Shown piece after piece: positions 47,233 to 56,144 of a DNA stretch of 64,000 nucleotides; position 1 is the stretch's first letter, and every line of letters begins with the position of its first letter. The stretch lies in NCBI RefSeq assembly GCF_900094585.1, contig NZ_FMAG01000002.1, positions 264,007 through 328,006 on the forward strand. Reading direction: 5' to 3'. Origin of the DNA: Martinezella multihospitum. Lineage in GTDB: Bacteria > Pseudomonadota > Alphaproteobacteria > Rhizobiales > Rhizobiaceae. A model generated the notes under the pieces. It was not told where the DNA came from. It made no database searches and worked only from the letters and a program-made list of their open reading frames with translations. A program made the position numbers and the translations under genes.

Positions 47233-48966
47233 ATGACTGCCGAGATTGAAAAGGCAGCTTTGGCAATGATGACGGCTGATGCGCCTTTCGGCGGCAGTCT
47301 GCAGACGATGTTCTTCGATGCCTTTTGCGATGGTCTTTCCAGCGCCTTTTTCGCCTACGACAAGAACGACCTTCTGCTGTTTGCCAGCCGTCAGGTTCTG
47401 AACTTCTTCCCGATTGAGCCGGAATTCTTGCAGCCCTCCACGCGGCTGCGCGATTTTCTGAGCGCCGTCTTCGATACGGGCGTACGCTATCAGCGCCACC
47501 AGACCAAAACGGCCGCCAATCGCGACGATTGGATATCGCAGCGCATAGCCACCCATTGGCGCGAACGCTACGAGACGACCGAGCATTTCACCGACGACCG
47601 CTGGGTGCGCATCCTCAAGCGGCGGCTGTCGTCGGGTATTGGCTTTTGCATCATCTCCGACGTTTCCGAAGTCAAGAAGCGCGAAGAGCAGTGGCGCGTC
47701 GACATGGAGCGCGTGCAGCTGACCGAGGACATTCTCGACAATCTGCCCTTTCCGGTTTTCGTCAAGGATCAGAACCTCGTCTACGTCGCGGTCAACCGGG
47801 CGTTCTGCGACAAGTACCAGACGGCGGCAGACGAAGTGCGCGGGCGCAAGAGCATCGATATCTTCTCCACAGACCTTGCCAACCGCTTCCATGAGAGTGA
47901 CCGGCATGTGATCGAGACCGGCGAGATGTCGATCTCGCGGCAGCGCCAGATCGCCCGTGATGGCGTCGAACGTGACATCGTCACCCGCAAGCAGCGCATC
48001 GGCAAACCGGGCCGCTATTTCCTGGTCTGCACCATGCAGGACCTGCCCAAGGATGGCGCCGATTTCGACGAATTCGCGCTGGCATCGAGCATCCGGGAAA
48101 ACAGCGATCGCTCCTATCGCCGTGCCTATGTTCCGATGGTCGCGCTGCAGACCATTTCGCGCCGTCCGGCCGCCATGGAGACCTTCGTTCCGGAGAATTT
48201 CAGCGGCCGCAAGGTGCTCGTGGTCACGCCGGATTTCGCTGCCGAAACCGCGGCCCTGAAGACCCTCGAGAAATATGGCTTCGAAGCCTGTGTCGTTCAC
48301 AACGAAAACGAAGAGGCGGCATTTCTGGACGTGGCGAGCGAACATGGCGTCAAGATCGACCTGGTCATCGTCGACAACCAGCTCGGCAAGCGCGGGATCG
48401 AGCTGGCCGAGCGGCAGAACCTCGCCGCGCTGTCGCTGAACGGATCGCAGCTTGCAACCGAGCTTGCTTTCCTGATCGCGCGCCATTTCAATCGCAACAT
48501 CCGTGGCGAACTCGGCGAGATCACAGAGCCGGGGCTTGCGCCCGAATGGCGGCGTGTGACCGGCGAGGAGCGTCGGGCGCAGATCCTGGTCGCTGAAGAC
48601 AATGATATCAACCAGATCGTCTTCTCGCAGATCCTTGAGGGCTTGGGATACAGCTATGTGATCGCCGCAAGCGGTGACGAGGCGGTGCGCCTGTGGCAGG
48701 AGCATCGTCCGGAGCTGATCCTGATGGACATTTCGCTGCCGGGGCTGAACGGCTTTGAATCCACCCGGCTGATCCGTGGCGCAGAAAAGGGCAGCGGCTC
48801 CCATACGCCGATCATCGGTGTTCTGACACAGGCTTTCGAGCGCGACCGCAAGGAATGCGCTGAGGTGGGCATGGACGACGTTATTCTGAAACCGGTTAGT
48901 CCCGATATCATCGAGACGGTCTTCCAGAAGCATATGCGCGGTGTCCTGAAGGCGCAAAATAGATAA
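47233..48966 (+). CDS. PAS-domain protein with two receiver domains and no kinase
   Basis: A 577-residue cytosolic signalling protein. Two PAS-type regions (about 30-140 and 155-275; the second includes LPFPVFVKDQNLVYVAVNRAF) are followed by a degenerate receiver (about 322-430, GRKVLVVTPDF with IVDNQLG in the place of the phospho-acceptor) and a complete receiver (about 450-565). The complete one has AEDNDINQ, LMDISLPG and LKP. The hybrid-kinase HisKA/HATPase core is missing. The fold order is that of a hybrid kinase whose kinase was lost, or a phosphorelay sink. The start at 47233 follows AGGAA at 8 bases. No histidine kinase gene is adjacent. Confidence 0.85.
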   Translation: MTAEIEKAALAMMTADAPFGGSLQTMFFDAFCDGLSSAFFAYDKNDLLLFASRQVLNFFPIEPEFLQPSTRLRDFLSAVFDTGVRYQRHQTKTAANRDDWISQRIATHWRERYETTEHFTDDRWVRILKRRLSSGIGFCIISDVSEVKKREEQWRVDMERVQLTEDILDNLPFPVFVKDQNLVYVAVNRAFCDKYQTAADEVRGRKSIDIFSTDLANRFHESDRHVIETGEMSISRQRQIARDGVERDIVTRKQRIGKPGRYFLVCTMQDLPKDGADFDEFALASSIRENSDRSYRRAYVPMVALQTISRRPAAMETFVPENFSGRKVLVVTPDFAAETAALKTLEKYGFEACVVHNENEEAAFLDVASEHGVKIDLVIVDNQLGKRGIELAERQNLAALSLNGSQLATELAFLIARHFNRNIRGELGEITEPGLAPEWRRVTGEERRAQILVAEDNDINQIVFSQILEGLGYSYVIAASGDEAVRLWQEHRPELILMDISLPGLNGFESTRLIRGAEKGSGSHTPIIGVLTQAFERDRKECAEVGMDDVILKPVSPDIIETVFQKHMRGVLKAQNR

Positions 48967-49093
48967 ATGTTACAATGATATCACCGCCGACGGCAACTTA
49001 TCGCCGACGCCGAATGACTGTCGTCTTGGCATCCTTTGTTAAGACTTCCTCGGCATGCTTTTCCCCCGGGTGGAGAAAAGGTCGGAACCAAAT

Positions 49094-50449
49094 ATGAAAT
49101 CGACTGAGATGCTGCCGGGGCCGGTCAATCAGGAGCCGCAGACAATCGCTTATACCGATCCGCTCACCGGATTGGGCAATCGCCATCGCATGCGCGAGCG
49201 TGCGCGCGCGCTTTCGCTTGAGCGTGCCGGCGATCCCGCACCCTTTACGATCGGCATCGTCAATCTCGATGCCTTCAAGCCGATCAATGACCTGTTCGGC
49301 GTCGAGGCAGGCGACGAGATCCTCTGCCAGGTTGCCCATCGTCTCAAGGCCTGCATCCCCGATGGCGCGATGGTGACGCGTCATGACGGCGATGAATTCG
49401 CCTTCGTCCTGCCGCTTGTCTTCGAACGCGTCGGTGCCGAGAAATTCGGGCAGATGATCCGCGAGGTGTTGTCAGCGCCTTATGATCTCGGTGACCGCAA
49501 TGTCCGCCTTTCCGCGTCCTTCGGCTTCGCCATCCACCCTTTCGCGGGAGAAGAGTTCGACGATCTCCTGAAAAATGCGGATACGGCGCTCTATCGCTCC
49601 AAGCGTCGCGGCCGCGGCCAGATCACCGTCTATTCCAGAGAGATTGCCCAGGAGATGAAGCGTGCGACGCAGCTCGAGCAAGCGCTGCGCAATGCCATCA
49701 TTTCCGACTCCATCGACGTGCATTTCCAGCCGATCGTCTCGCTCGCCAACAACATCGTTCTCGGTTTCGAGGCCCTGGCGCGCTGGAACGATCCCGATCT
49801 CGGCTTCGTCTCACCCGCTGTCTTCGTGCCGCTTGCCGAGGAGCGAGGCTTTATCGATGCGCTATCCGAAACGCTGCTGCGAAAGGCGGCGGAGGCGGCA
49901 CTCTCGTGGCCGCGCGAACTGTTTCTGTCCTTCAATCTCTCTTCGGCGCAGCTGATGGACCCCGGCACCAGCAGCAGCATTCTCGCGATCCTGACGCGCG
50001 CCGGTCTGGACCCGCACCGCCTCGAACTTGAAATCACGGAAACCGCGGTCATGAGCTCGGCGGATACGGCTCATCAAATCATCGCTGATCTTCGTGCGGT
50101 CGGCGTGCGCATCTCTCTCGATGATTTCGGCACCGGCCAGTCCAGCCTTGGGCGCTTGCGCGAATTCATCTTCGACAAGGTCAAGATCGATCGGGCTTTC
50201 GTCTCACGCATGAATTCGGACAGGGCCTCCGAACATATCATCAAGGCTGTTCTTGCCATGTGCGAAGGGCTTGAACTGCGTGTGGTCGCGGAGGGCATAG
50301 AAGAACATGCGGAAGCGGCAAAGCTGAAGGCGCTCGGTTGCGCCATGGGACAAGGCTATTATTTCGGAAAGCCGGCAGACGGCGCAGCGACGCTTCGTTA
50401 CCTGCAAACCCATTACTTCGAGCTCAGCCACGAACGCGAAATCGCCTAG
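49094..50449 (+). CDS. GGDEF-EAL protein, probable c-di-GMP phosphodiesterase
   Basis: A 451-residue protein. The GGDEF domain (about 18-185) has DGDEF in place of GGDEF and no inhibitory RxxD in the usual position. The EAL domain (about 205-440) is complete: FEALARW, the Asn in FNLSSAQL, LDDFGTGQSSLG, VKIDRAF, AEGIEEHAE and MGQGYYFGKP. It probably hydrolyses c-di-GMP, with the GGDEF part perhaps binding GTP for control. There is no membrane segment or sensor domain. The start at 49094 is preferred; 49055 is an alternative. The stop TAG lies in the CTAG that begins a repeat. Confidence 0.9.
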   Translation: MKSTEMLPGPVNQEPQTIAYTDPLTGLGNRHRMRERARALSLERAGDPAPFTIGIVNLDAFKPINDLFGVEAGDEILCQVAHRLKACIPDGAMVTRHDGDEFAFVLPLVFERVGAEKFGQMIREVLSAPYDLGDRNVRLSASFGFAIHPFAGEEFDDLLKNADTALYRSKRRGRGQITVYSREIAQEMKRATQLEQALRNAIISDSIDVHFQPIVSLANNIVLGFEALARWNDPDLGFVSPAVFVPLAEERGFIDALSETLLRKAAEAALSWPRELFLSFNLSSAQLMDPGTSSSILAILTRAGLDPHRLELEITETAVMSSADTAHQIIADLRAVGVRISLDDFGTGQSSLGRLREFIFDKVKIDRAFVSRMNSDRASEHIIKAVLAMCEGLELRVVAEGIEEHAEAAKLKALGCAMGQGYYFGKPADGAATLRYLQTHYFELSHEREIA

Positions 50450-50550
50450 GCAATTCCAGCAAAAGTGCGTAGCGGTTTTCCGTCCGGAATTGCGTGAAAA
50501 CAAAGAGCTGGAGCGATCCTAGCATTCCGTGAAAAGCTGAGCCGCGCTAG
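50446..50550. repeat. 105-bp interspersed repeat with CTAG ends
   Basis: The second full copy of the element at 9871-9976, from CTAGGCAATTCC to GCCGCGCTAG. Its first CTAG supplies the TAG stop of the GGDEF-EAL gene. The shared core contains GCGGTTTTCCGTCCGGAA and GTGAAAACAAAGAGC. It is non-coding. Confidence 0.85.
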
Positions 50551-50571
50551 GTCCGGAAAGTTGACAAAGAA

Positions 50572-50599
50572 AAGCGGCGACCGGTAAGGGCCGCCGCTT
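50572..50599 (-). terminator. Intrinsic terminator of the PRC-barrel gene
   Basis: Arms AAGCGGCG (50572-50579) and CGCCGCTT (50592-50599), followed on the minus strand by TTTTCTTT. It lies 40 bases past the stop of the PRC-barrel gene. Confidence 0.85.
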
Positions 50600-50638
50600 C
50601 TGTATTTCGTCTGACCAATGTTTATTCGTTACAGATAT

Positions 50639-51265
50639 TTACTTGTTGGTGGTCGACGAAGTGGTCGTGCTGTCCGTTCCCGGCATGGTCGACGTGCCGG
50701 CCGAGCTTGCGGCCTTCTCGGAGGCCTGCATCGAAAGCGTCTTGAATTCCGGCGCAGCCTTCAGAGCGTCGGCCGTTTCGGTCGTCGTCAGCTTGATGGT
50801 GCCATCCTGGGCATTCTGGGCAGCGTTGATCTCATCGAACGGAACGGCGACGTTTTTCTGGCCCATGCCAAGGAAACCGCCGACGCCGACGACTGCGGCG
50901 ACGACACCGCCCTGCTTCTGCAGGATCAGGTCGTTGATGCTACCGATGCTTTCGTTCTGACCATTATAGACCGACTGGCCCATATAAGTCCTGGCACTGA
51001 TCTGGTCCGCGGACTGCACGGTCAGATAGCCGCCGGCTTGATCTGTCCCCGTTGCCGGGGCAGGTGCCTGAGCGCTTTTCTGTGTCGTCGAGCTGTCCGG
51101 CTTCGTGGCATCCGGCGTTGCCGGCGCGGACTGCGTCACCGGTGCATTACTGCCCGTACCTCCGTTCGATGGCTGTTGCGCCTGGGCGAAAGCCATGGGT
51201 GAAAGCACGGACGCCGTGGCAAAGATTGCGCCTGCGGCGACAGAAGTGAAGAGTTTCCCAGTCAT
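50639..51265 (-). CDS. Secreted PRC-barrel domain protein
   Basis: A 208-residue exported protein with a signal peptide (MTGKLFTSVAAGAIFATASV, cleavage near AFAQA). A Pro/Ser/Thr/Ala-rich low-complexity spacer follows, and then a PRC-barrel-like domain (ISARTYMGQSVYNGQNESIG, VVGVGGFLGMGQKNVAVPFD) and a Ser/Thr-rich tail. PRC barrels occur in ribosome and photosystem assembly factors and in many secreted rhizobial proteins of unknown role. The start at 51265 follows GGTAGG. It ends in a good terminator. Confidence 0.88.
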   Translation of the reverse strand: MTGKLFTSVAAGAIFATASVLSPMAFAQAQQPSNGGTGSNAPVTQSAPATPDATKPDSSTTQKSAQAPAPATGTDQAGGYLTVQSADQISARTYMGQSVYNGQNESIGSINDLILQKQGGVVAAVVGVGGFLGMGQKNVAVPFDEINAAQNAQDGTIKLTTTETADALKAAPEFKTLSMQASEKAASSAGTSTMPGTDSTTTSSTTNK

Positions 51266-51583
51266 CGTGAACCTACCTTTCATTCTGATGGGCATGCTTG
51301 ATCAACGCGCATGCTTACCAGCGCGAGTGGAACCTTTGTGGTGCCGACCGTTATCGTACCGGTCTTAGAGGCAATGGCTCAGGGAGGTTTTGGTTCCGTC
51401 AAAAGTTGCAGAAAATCGTGTCATGCAGCTCGAAAACAAAAGAAATATGCTGCAAAATCAGTTAATTGTAGCGTCAAGAGACAACCAGAAAGATTGTTGG
51501 AATAACAGGGTGGTTCAATACAGGTTTCGATTTTTGCGCGGTTGGCGCGTCTGCCGGTCCCGCATTGCCGGTCGAAAACAATG

Positions 51584-51613
51584 CCGCCTTCAGCGCCGAT
51601 CAGCTGAAGGCGG
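51584..51613 (-). terminator. Probable terminator of the galactonate operon
   Basis: Arms CCGCCTTCAGC (51584-51594) and GCTGAAGGCGG (51603-51613) are exact complements, 8 bases past the SMP-30 stop on the minus strand. A weak T-rich stretch follows. No other gene was seen in the 355-base gap 51266-51620. Confidence 0.65.
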
Positions 51614-51620
51614 ATCTCAA

Positions 51621-52508
51621 TCAAAGCTTGTATGGAGGGTCGAAAACGCCCCTGACGGTGGGGCCGAGCTCCAGAAGCGCGCCAGCCTGGGGCTGCATGG
51701 AGCGCGCTTCCTCATCCAGCCCTTCCCAGGCGGTCGTCACGGCCAGCCGGTCCGCATTCTTGCCGATGAAGGCGGGGCAGGACGGCTGCATGGCGGGTAC
51801 GCGAAAGCGCTCGATGCGCAGACCATCCGGGCTGTATTTGTCGACGAAGCCGGAGCCCCAGCGCGCATTCCAGATATAGCCGTCCGCGTCGCAGACCGAA
51901 CCGTCAAGGCCGCCCGGATCCTCCATGCTGTCGACCATGACGATCGGCTCGCCGGTCGGTAGCCCTGTCTCGGGGTCGACGAGCACGCGCATGAGCTGGC
52001 TGACGCGCGTATCGGTGAAATAGCCGATCGTGCCGTCGGGCGAGAAGCAGATGGAATTCGGAATGCTGATCTGGTCGAAGATCTTCGTAACCTTGCCGCC
52101 GGCGACATGATAGATGGCGCCCGCCTGCATCTCGGCGCGCTTGCCCATCGTGCCGATCCAGAGCGAACCGGAAACATGCGTGCGTCCGTCATTGGAACGG
52201 TTTTCAGGCTTGTCTGCTTCGATGGCCGTATAGAAGCTCAATTCGCCGGTCGCGATGTCGCGCAGGAACAGTCCCTGCTCGGTGGCGATCATCTGCCGTT
52301 CCGCATCGACGCGGGCCAGCACGCTTGCCATCATCGGCAGCTCGTGAACCTGTTTCTTCCCGGTCGGCAGGTGCAGTTCGTGCAGTTCCTTGCCGAGGAT
52401 GTTGAACCACCAGACGGTGTCCGTATCGGGGTCGTAGGTCGGGCCTTCTCCCAGGACGGAGGAGGTGTTGCAGAGAATATTGCCCTGGAAATCATGAATA
52501 TCGGTCAT
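51621..52508 (-). CDS. SMP-30/gluconolactonase family protein, probable sugar lactonase
   Basis: A 295-residue six-bladed beta-propeller of the SMP-30/regucalcin family. The metal-site Glu is in LGEGPTYDP near residue 20; Asn/Asp positions lie in DGRTHVSGSLWIGTMG near 108 and in FSPDGTIGYFTDT near 150. As last gene of a galactonate operon it is best read as the lactonase that opens D-galactono-1,4-lactone. The start follows AGGAGCCTGATCT. It lies 3 bases after the aldolase stop. Confidence 0.9.
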   Translation of the reverse strand: MTDIHDFQGNILCNTSSVLGEGPTYDPDTDTVWWFNILGKELHELHLPTGKKQVHELPMMASVLARVDAERQMIATEQGLFLRDIATGELSFYTAIEADKPENRSNDGRTHVSGSLWIGTMGKRAEMQAGAIYHVAGGKVTKIFDQISIPNSICFSPDGTIGYFTDTRVSQLMRVLVDPETGLPTGEPIVMVDSMEDPGGLDGSVCDADGYIWNARWGSGFVDKYSPDGLRIERFRVPAMQPSCPAFIGKNADRLAVTTAWEGLDEEARSMQPQAGALLELGPTVRGVFDPPYKL

Positions 52509-52511
52509 AGA

Positions 52512-53147
52512 TCAGGCTCCTATGGCGGCATCATAGGCATAAATGGTGACCTTGGCGCGTTCGGCAACCTCTGCAGCCGTCATTCCCGGCTTGTAAAGGC
52601 TGGTGCCGAGGCCGAAGGCGAGCACGCCGGCCTTGGTGTAATCGGCGAAATTCTTGTCCGAAACGCCGCCGACCGCAGCAATCACGAGCTCAGGCGGCAA
52701 GACGGCGCGAATGGCTGTGATGCCGGAAGCGCCGAGCACGCCGGCGGGGAAGAATTTGAGACCGGTGGCACCGGCGCGCGCGGCCGAAAGCGCTTCCGTG
52801 GCGGTGAACACGCCAGGCATCGTCACCATGCCCTTGTCGCGAGCGCGGCTGATGACCGCAGGCTCGACATTCGGCGTCACCAGCAGCTTGCCGCCGGCGC
52901 CATCCAGCCTGTCGACGTCTTCCACCGTCAGTACCGTGCCGGCACCGATCAGGCAATCGGCCGGCGCCATCTTCGCGGCGATTTCGATGGAGCGGAACGG
53001 CTCCGGCGAATTCAGCGGGATTTCGATCGCCGTGAAGCCGGTTTCGATCAGCGCACCGACGATATCGGCCGTTTCCTCCGGCTTGATGCCGCGAAGAATG
53101 GCGATGAGCGGGCGCTTCATGGGCGGGAAGGGGATGCGGGTCGTCAT
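52512..53147 (-). CDS. dgoA: 2-dehydro-3-deoxy-6-phosphogalactonate aldolase
   Basis: A 211-residue class I aldolase that splits 2-dehydro-3-deoxy-6-phosphogalactonate into pyruvate and glyceraldehyde 3-phosphate. The KDPG/KDPGal family signatures are EIPLNSPEP near residue 40 (Glu), GTVLTVEDVD near 70, and GLKFFPAG near residue 125 with the Schiff-base Lys. The adjacent kinase favours the galactonate (DgoA) over the gluconate (Eda) form. The ATG overlaps the dgoK stop by one base. Confidence 0.93.
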   Translation of the reverse strand: MTTRIPFPPMKRPLIAILRGIKPEETADIVGALIETGFTAIEIPLNSPEPFRSIEIAAKMAPADCLIGAGTVLTVEDVDRLDGAGGKLLVTPNVEPAVISRARDKGMVTMPGVFTATEALSAARAGATGLKFFPAGVLGASGITAIRAVLPPELVIAAVGGVSDKNFADYTKAGVLAFGLGTSLYKPGMTAAEVAERAKVTIYAYDAAIGA

Positions 53148-54079
53148 CAGCTTTTGCTTTCTTTCTTGAACCAGATCGCTTCGGCCGCAGCGGACAGTCC
53201 GCGACGGACGGCGGCATCGGCATCGATGGTCTTGTAATTGAGGGAGAGGGTTCGGAAGGCATCCTCATAGAGAGCCTGGAGACGGCCGGAGGCGACAAGC
53301 GTGATCGCAGCATCCTGCCCGGCCGAAGCGAGCGCGCCGGCGATTTCCGCACCGATCAAGGTGCCCGAAATCAGCGCCTGCGCGCCGGCCGCCGTAAGCC
53401 CGTTCAGGAGCTGGCCGGAGCGGGCGGTGAACAGCAGGTTGGTCACGAGGGCCGGCTTGTCCAGGGCGGTCCTCAGAGCAGCCTCGAATGCTTTCGTATC
53501 GGCCGGCATCTCTGCAGCGCCGGCAACGGCATGCGACAGGATGCTGTGCTTGGTAATGACGTCGAAAAGCTCGCCGGTCATGAAGGTGGAAAAGCCCGTC
53601 ACCTGGCCGTCCAGTGCGCGCACCCATTTCGAATGCGTTCCCGGCATGCAGACGAGCTGTTCGCCCTTGGCATCGGCGGCAATCGCGCCGAGCAGCTGCG
53701 TTTCCTCGCCGCGCATGACATCGGGCACCTGCTGGCTTCGCTGTGCGAGACCCGGCAGGATGCGCACATCGCGGGATTGTCCGGGCACTGAAACGGCGCC
53801 GGTCAGGATGGCGGCAAGCGAGGTCGGCGTGTCGATATATCCGGCTTCCACCCAGCCCTGGCGCGCTCCGGCCATGCCGCAAACGATAACGGGAATGGCG
53901 TCCGGCGCGGATATGGCGTCGAGATGCGTTTGCAAGACCTTGGCAAAGCCCGTCTGGGCGGCGGTGGTCATGCCTTCGCCGCTGCGGCGCTCTGCGAGAA
54001 TGCTGCCGTCTTCGCCGATCAGCCACAGCCGGAAACTGCTGGTGCCCCAGTCCACCGCGACATATGCGGGTTTCGTCAT
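53147..54079 (-). CDS. dgoK: 2-dehydro-3-deoxygalactonokinase
   Basis: A 310-residue sugar-acid kinase that phosphorylates 2-dehydro-3-deoxygalactonate at position 6. The N-terminal phosphate-binding turn is AVDWGTSSFRLWL, and PGTHSKWV near residue 155 is characteristic of DgoK. It sits between the SDR gene and dgoA, with the three reading the same way. The start is the Met of MTKPAYVAVDW. Confidence 0.93.
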   Translation of the reverse strand: MTKPAYVAVDWGTSSFRLWLIGEDGSILAERRSGEGMTTAAQTGFAKVLQTHLDAISAPDAIPVIVCGMAGARQGWVEAGYIDTPTSLAAILTGAVSVPGQSRDVRILPGLAQRSQQVPDVMRGEETQLLGAIAADAKGEQLVCMPGTHSKWVRALDGQVTGFSTFMTGELFDVITKHSILSHAVAGAAEMPADTKAFEAALRTALDKPALVTNLLFTARSGQLLNGLTAAGAQALISGTLIGAEIAGALASAGQDAAITLVASGRLQALYEDAFRTLSLNYKTIDADAAVRRGLSAAAEAIWFKKESKS

Positions 54080-54116
54080 GAGAAATGCTCCAAGTCTTAC
54101 GTCAGAAATCCTGAGA

Positions 54117-54884
54117 TTAGAAAATACCGCCGTCGACGGTGATGGCTTGTCCGGTCATGGCGCCGGAGCAGTCCGAGGCCAGGAAGAGCACCGGCCCGAC
54201 CAGGTCGTCGGCGCTCAGCACGCGCTTCAGGCATTGCCGGTCTATCGTCTTGGCCATGCCCTCCTCGGTCAGCCAGAGGTCGAGCTGCCGCTGGGTGACG
54301 ATCATGCCGGGCAGAACGGCGTTGACGCGGATATTCTCCGGGCCGAAGCGACCGGCAAAGCTCTTGGTCAGCCCGATGATGCCGGACTTCGCCGTTGCGT
54401 AGGAAGATAGCAGTGGCGGGTTCATCTTGAAGACGATCGAGGAGAAGTTGATGATCGCGCCGCCGCCGGCGGCACGCATCCCGGGTGCAGCCGCCTGCGA
54501 GACGAAGAAGACCTGTTTCAGGTTGATCGCCTGGCTGTTGTCCCAATAGTCCTCGGTCATGGTGTCGATGTCGTGCCGGTCGTCCCAGGCGGCATTGTTG
54601 ACGAGGACGCGGACCGCGCCGAGATCGGACTCGACCGCTGCAACCGTGCTTTTGATCGCGCCGACATCGCGCAGGTCGGCGTGATAGAAGGAAACGGGAT
54701 GCACCGATTGGCTCGAAAGCTTGGCCGCCAATGCCTTGCTGGGTTCCTCGGCGATATCGATGAAGGCGACCTTTGCGCCCTGTTTTACGAAGGCTTCCAC
54801 GAGGCTTGCGCCGATGCCGGAGCCGCCGCCGGTGATGAGGACGGTGCGATCTTTCAGATCGGGAAATTGCGTCTGAGTATCCAC
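54117..54884 (-). CDS. Short-chain dehydrogenase/reductase, candidate galactose dehydrogenase
   Basis: A 255-residue SDR with TGGGSGIGASL (about 14), NNAAWDD (about 90), and the active-site pattern around YATAKSGIIGLT (about 155; Tyr and Lys), ending in DGGIF. As first gene of the galactonate operon it is probably a sugar 1-dehydrogenase that makes a galactonolactone. The GTG at 54884 is chosen because GGAGGAG lies about 8 bases upstream; longer starts would run into the promoter region. The exact sugar is not established. Confidence 0.88.
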   Translation of the reverse strand: MDTQTQFPDLKDRTVLITGGGSGIGASLVEAFVKQGAKVAFIDIAEEPSKALAAKLSSQSVHPVSFYHADLRDVGAIKSTVAAVESDLGAVRVLVNNAAWDDRHDIDTMTEDYWDNSQAINLKQVFFVSQAAAPGMRAAGGGAIINFSSIVFKMNPPLLSSYATAKSGIIGLTKSFAGRFGPENIRVNAVLPGMIVTQRQLDLWLTEEGMAKTIDRQCLKRVLSADDLVGPVLFLASDCSGAMTGQAITVDGGIF

Positions 54885-54913
54885 CAAAATGTCTCCTCCC
54901 GGATCAATCGAAA

Positions 54914-54930
54914 GTTCCATTATTCGGAAC
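54914..54930. promoter_or_regulatory. Candidate IclR-family operator
   Basis: GTTCC-N7-GGAAC (54914-54918 and 54926-54930) lies in the divergent region between the SDR and IclR genes. A wider TTCCAT/ATGGAA pair overlaps it. The spacing suits an IclR dimer. The assignment to the neighbouring regulator is inference. Confidence 0.5.
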
Positions 54931-55007
54931 ATAATTTGACTATATGGAATTATCGATCTACCCTTGCACGGTGTCAAGGATAGTGCGGCTCTGCCAGAGA
55001 TAAATGA

Positions 55008-55823
55008 ATGAGCGTGGATCTGGGTTCAGAGAGTGGAAAAAATAAAGGGCATCGCGACCGGGAAACCGGAACGCTGGGAAAGCTCGTCTCCCTGCTCGAT
55101 CTTGTCGCGCTCGCCGATAGCCCGATGCGCTTTACCGACATCCTTTCGCTCTCCGATCAGCCACGTGGCACATTGCACCGCCAATTGTCGCACCTTGTCG
55201 AGGAAGGGCTTCTGGAGGTCGACCGCGATGGTCGTTATCTGATCGGGTTGCGGCTCTTGACGCTTGCCTCGCGCAGCTGGGCGCGCAACGAGTTTCGCGC
55301 CGTTGCCGAGCCACATCTGTATCGCTTGCAGGAGGTAACTGGTGAAACCGTCCATCTTGGCGTCCTGCGCGGCACGGAGGTCATCTATCTCGACAAGGTC
55401 GAGGGTCGCCAATCCGTACGCATGTATTCGCAGGTCGGCAATGCATCTCCGGCCTACTGTACCGGTGTCGGCAAGGCAGCGCTCTCCGCGCTCGATGATG
55501 CCGAGCTTGAAGCGAGAATCTCAAGCCTCGAATATCGCCCTTATACCGAGCATACGCTTCGCAACGCCTCCGAACTGCTTTCGGATATCTACGAAATCAG
55601 GAAGCGAGGCTATGCCTTCGATCTTGAGGAGCATGAAAGCGGCATATGCTGTGTTGCCGCGCCGATCTGCTCCGACGATGGTCATATGCTGGCCGGCGTC
55701 TCCGTGACCGGCCCGGCCTATCGAGTCACATCGGAAAACTTGCGGTCATGGGCGCCGTTGGTGGTTGCCGCTGCTGATTCGATCATGACGGACATGCGCA
55801 ACCGCATGGGGCCTAAGCGTTGA
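55008..55823 (+). CDS. IclR-family transcriptional regulator
   Basis: A 271-residue regulator. The N-terminal winged HTH covers about 25-85 (SLLDLVALADSPMRFTDILS, then GTLHRQLSHLVEEGLLE), and the C-terminal GAF-like effector domain contains SPAYCTGVGKAALSAL near residue 150 and HESGICCVAAPI near 208. It is divergent from the SDR, dgoK, dgoA, lactonase operon and is the obvious candidate for its control. The ligand is probably a galactonate-pathway intermediate; that is inference. Confidence 0.93.
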   Translation: MSVDLGSESGKNKGHRDRETGTLGKLVSLLDLVALADSPMRFTDILSLSDQPRGTLHRQLSHLVEEGLLEVDRDGRYLIGLRLLTLASRSWARNEFRAVAEPHLYRLQEVTGETVHLGVLRGTEVIYLDKVEGRQSVRMYSQVGNASPAYCTGVGKAALSALDDAELEARISSLEYRPYTEHTLRNASELLSDIYEIRKRGYAFDLEEHESGICCVAAPICSDDGHMLAGVSVTGPAYRVTSENLRSWAPLVVAAADSIMTDMRNRMGPKR

Positions 55824-56144
55824 CTCCATAAATTTCGCGCAACGGCTGTCCGAAACTTGCGGATTTAATGCTGTCAGCGCCTGATCTTAGCGAAATTGCT
55901 CGTTTATCTTGAATTTTACTGTTGAGATATGCCGAAGAACTGCCATTATCCCCAAGTGATTATTGGAACCATACAGGATTTGGCGAGGTGTTGAGCGGAC
56001 ATAATAGTAACGGGCGTTGATGCAGTCGCGATTTTGGAAAACTTATATTTTGCCGAGCGGCTGAGACCGGCTGCCGTACGATAATCGTGAGGGACAAGAG
56101 ACGGAAGTTTCGTATTTTTTTCCTCTTTTACATAAAGAAGACTG
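55824..56144. other. AT-rich intergenic region
   Basis: A 321-base region between the IclR and LuxR genes, noticeably AT-richer than its surroundings, especially just before the LuxR gene. No palindrome, small frame or known operator was recognised. It presumably carries the LuxR promoter. Confidence 0.5.

Noticed and set aside
47125..48957. Open frame of 610 codons on the minus strand
   Set aside because: Antisense to the PAS-receiver gene, which has clear receiver motifs and a good start.
51390..51962. Plus-strand frame of 190 codons
   Set aside because: Its second half is antisense to the SMP-30 gene and its first half has no ribosome site or domain.
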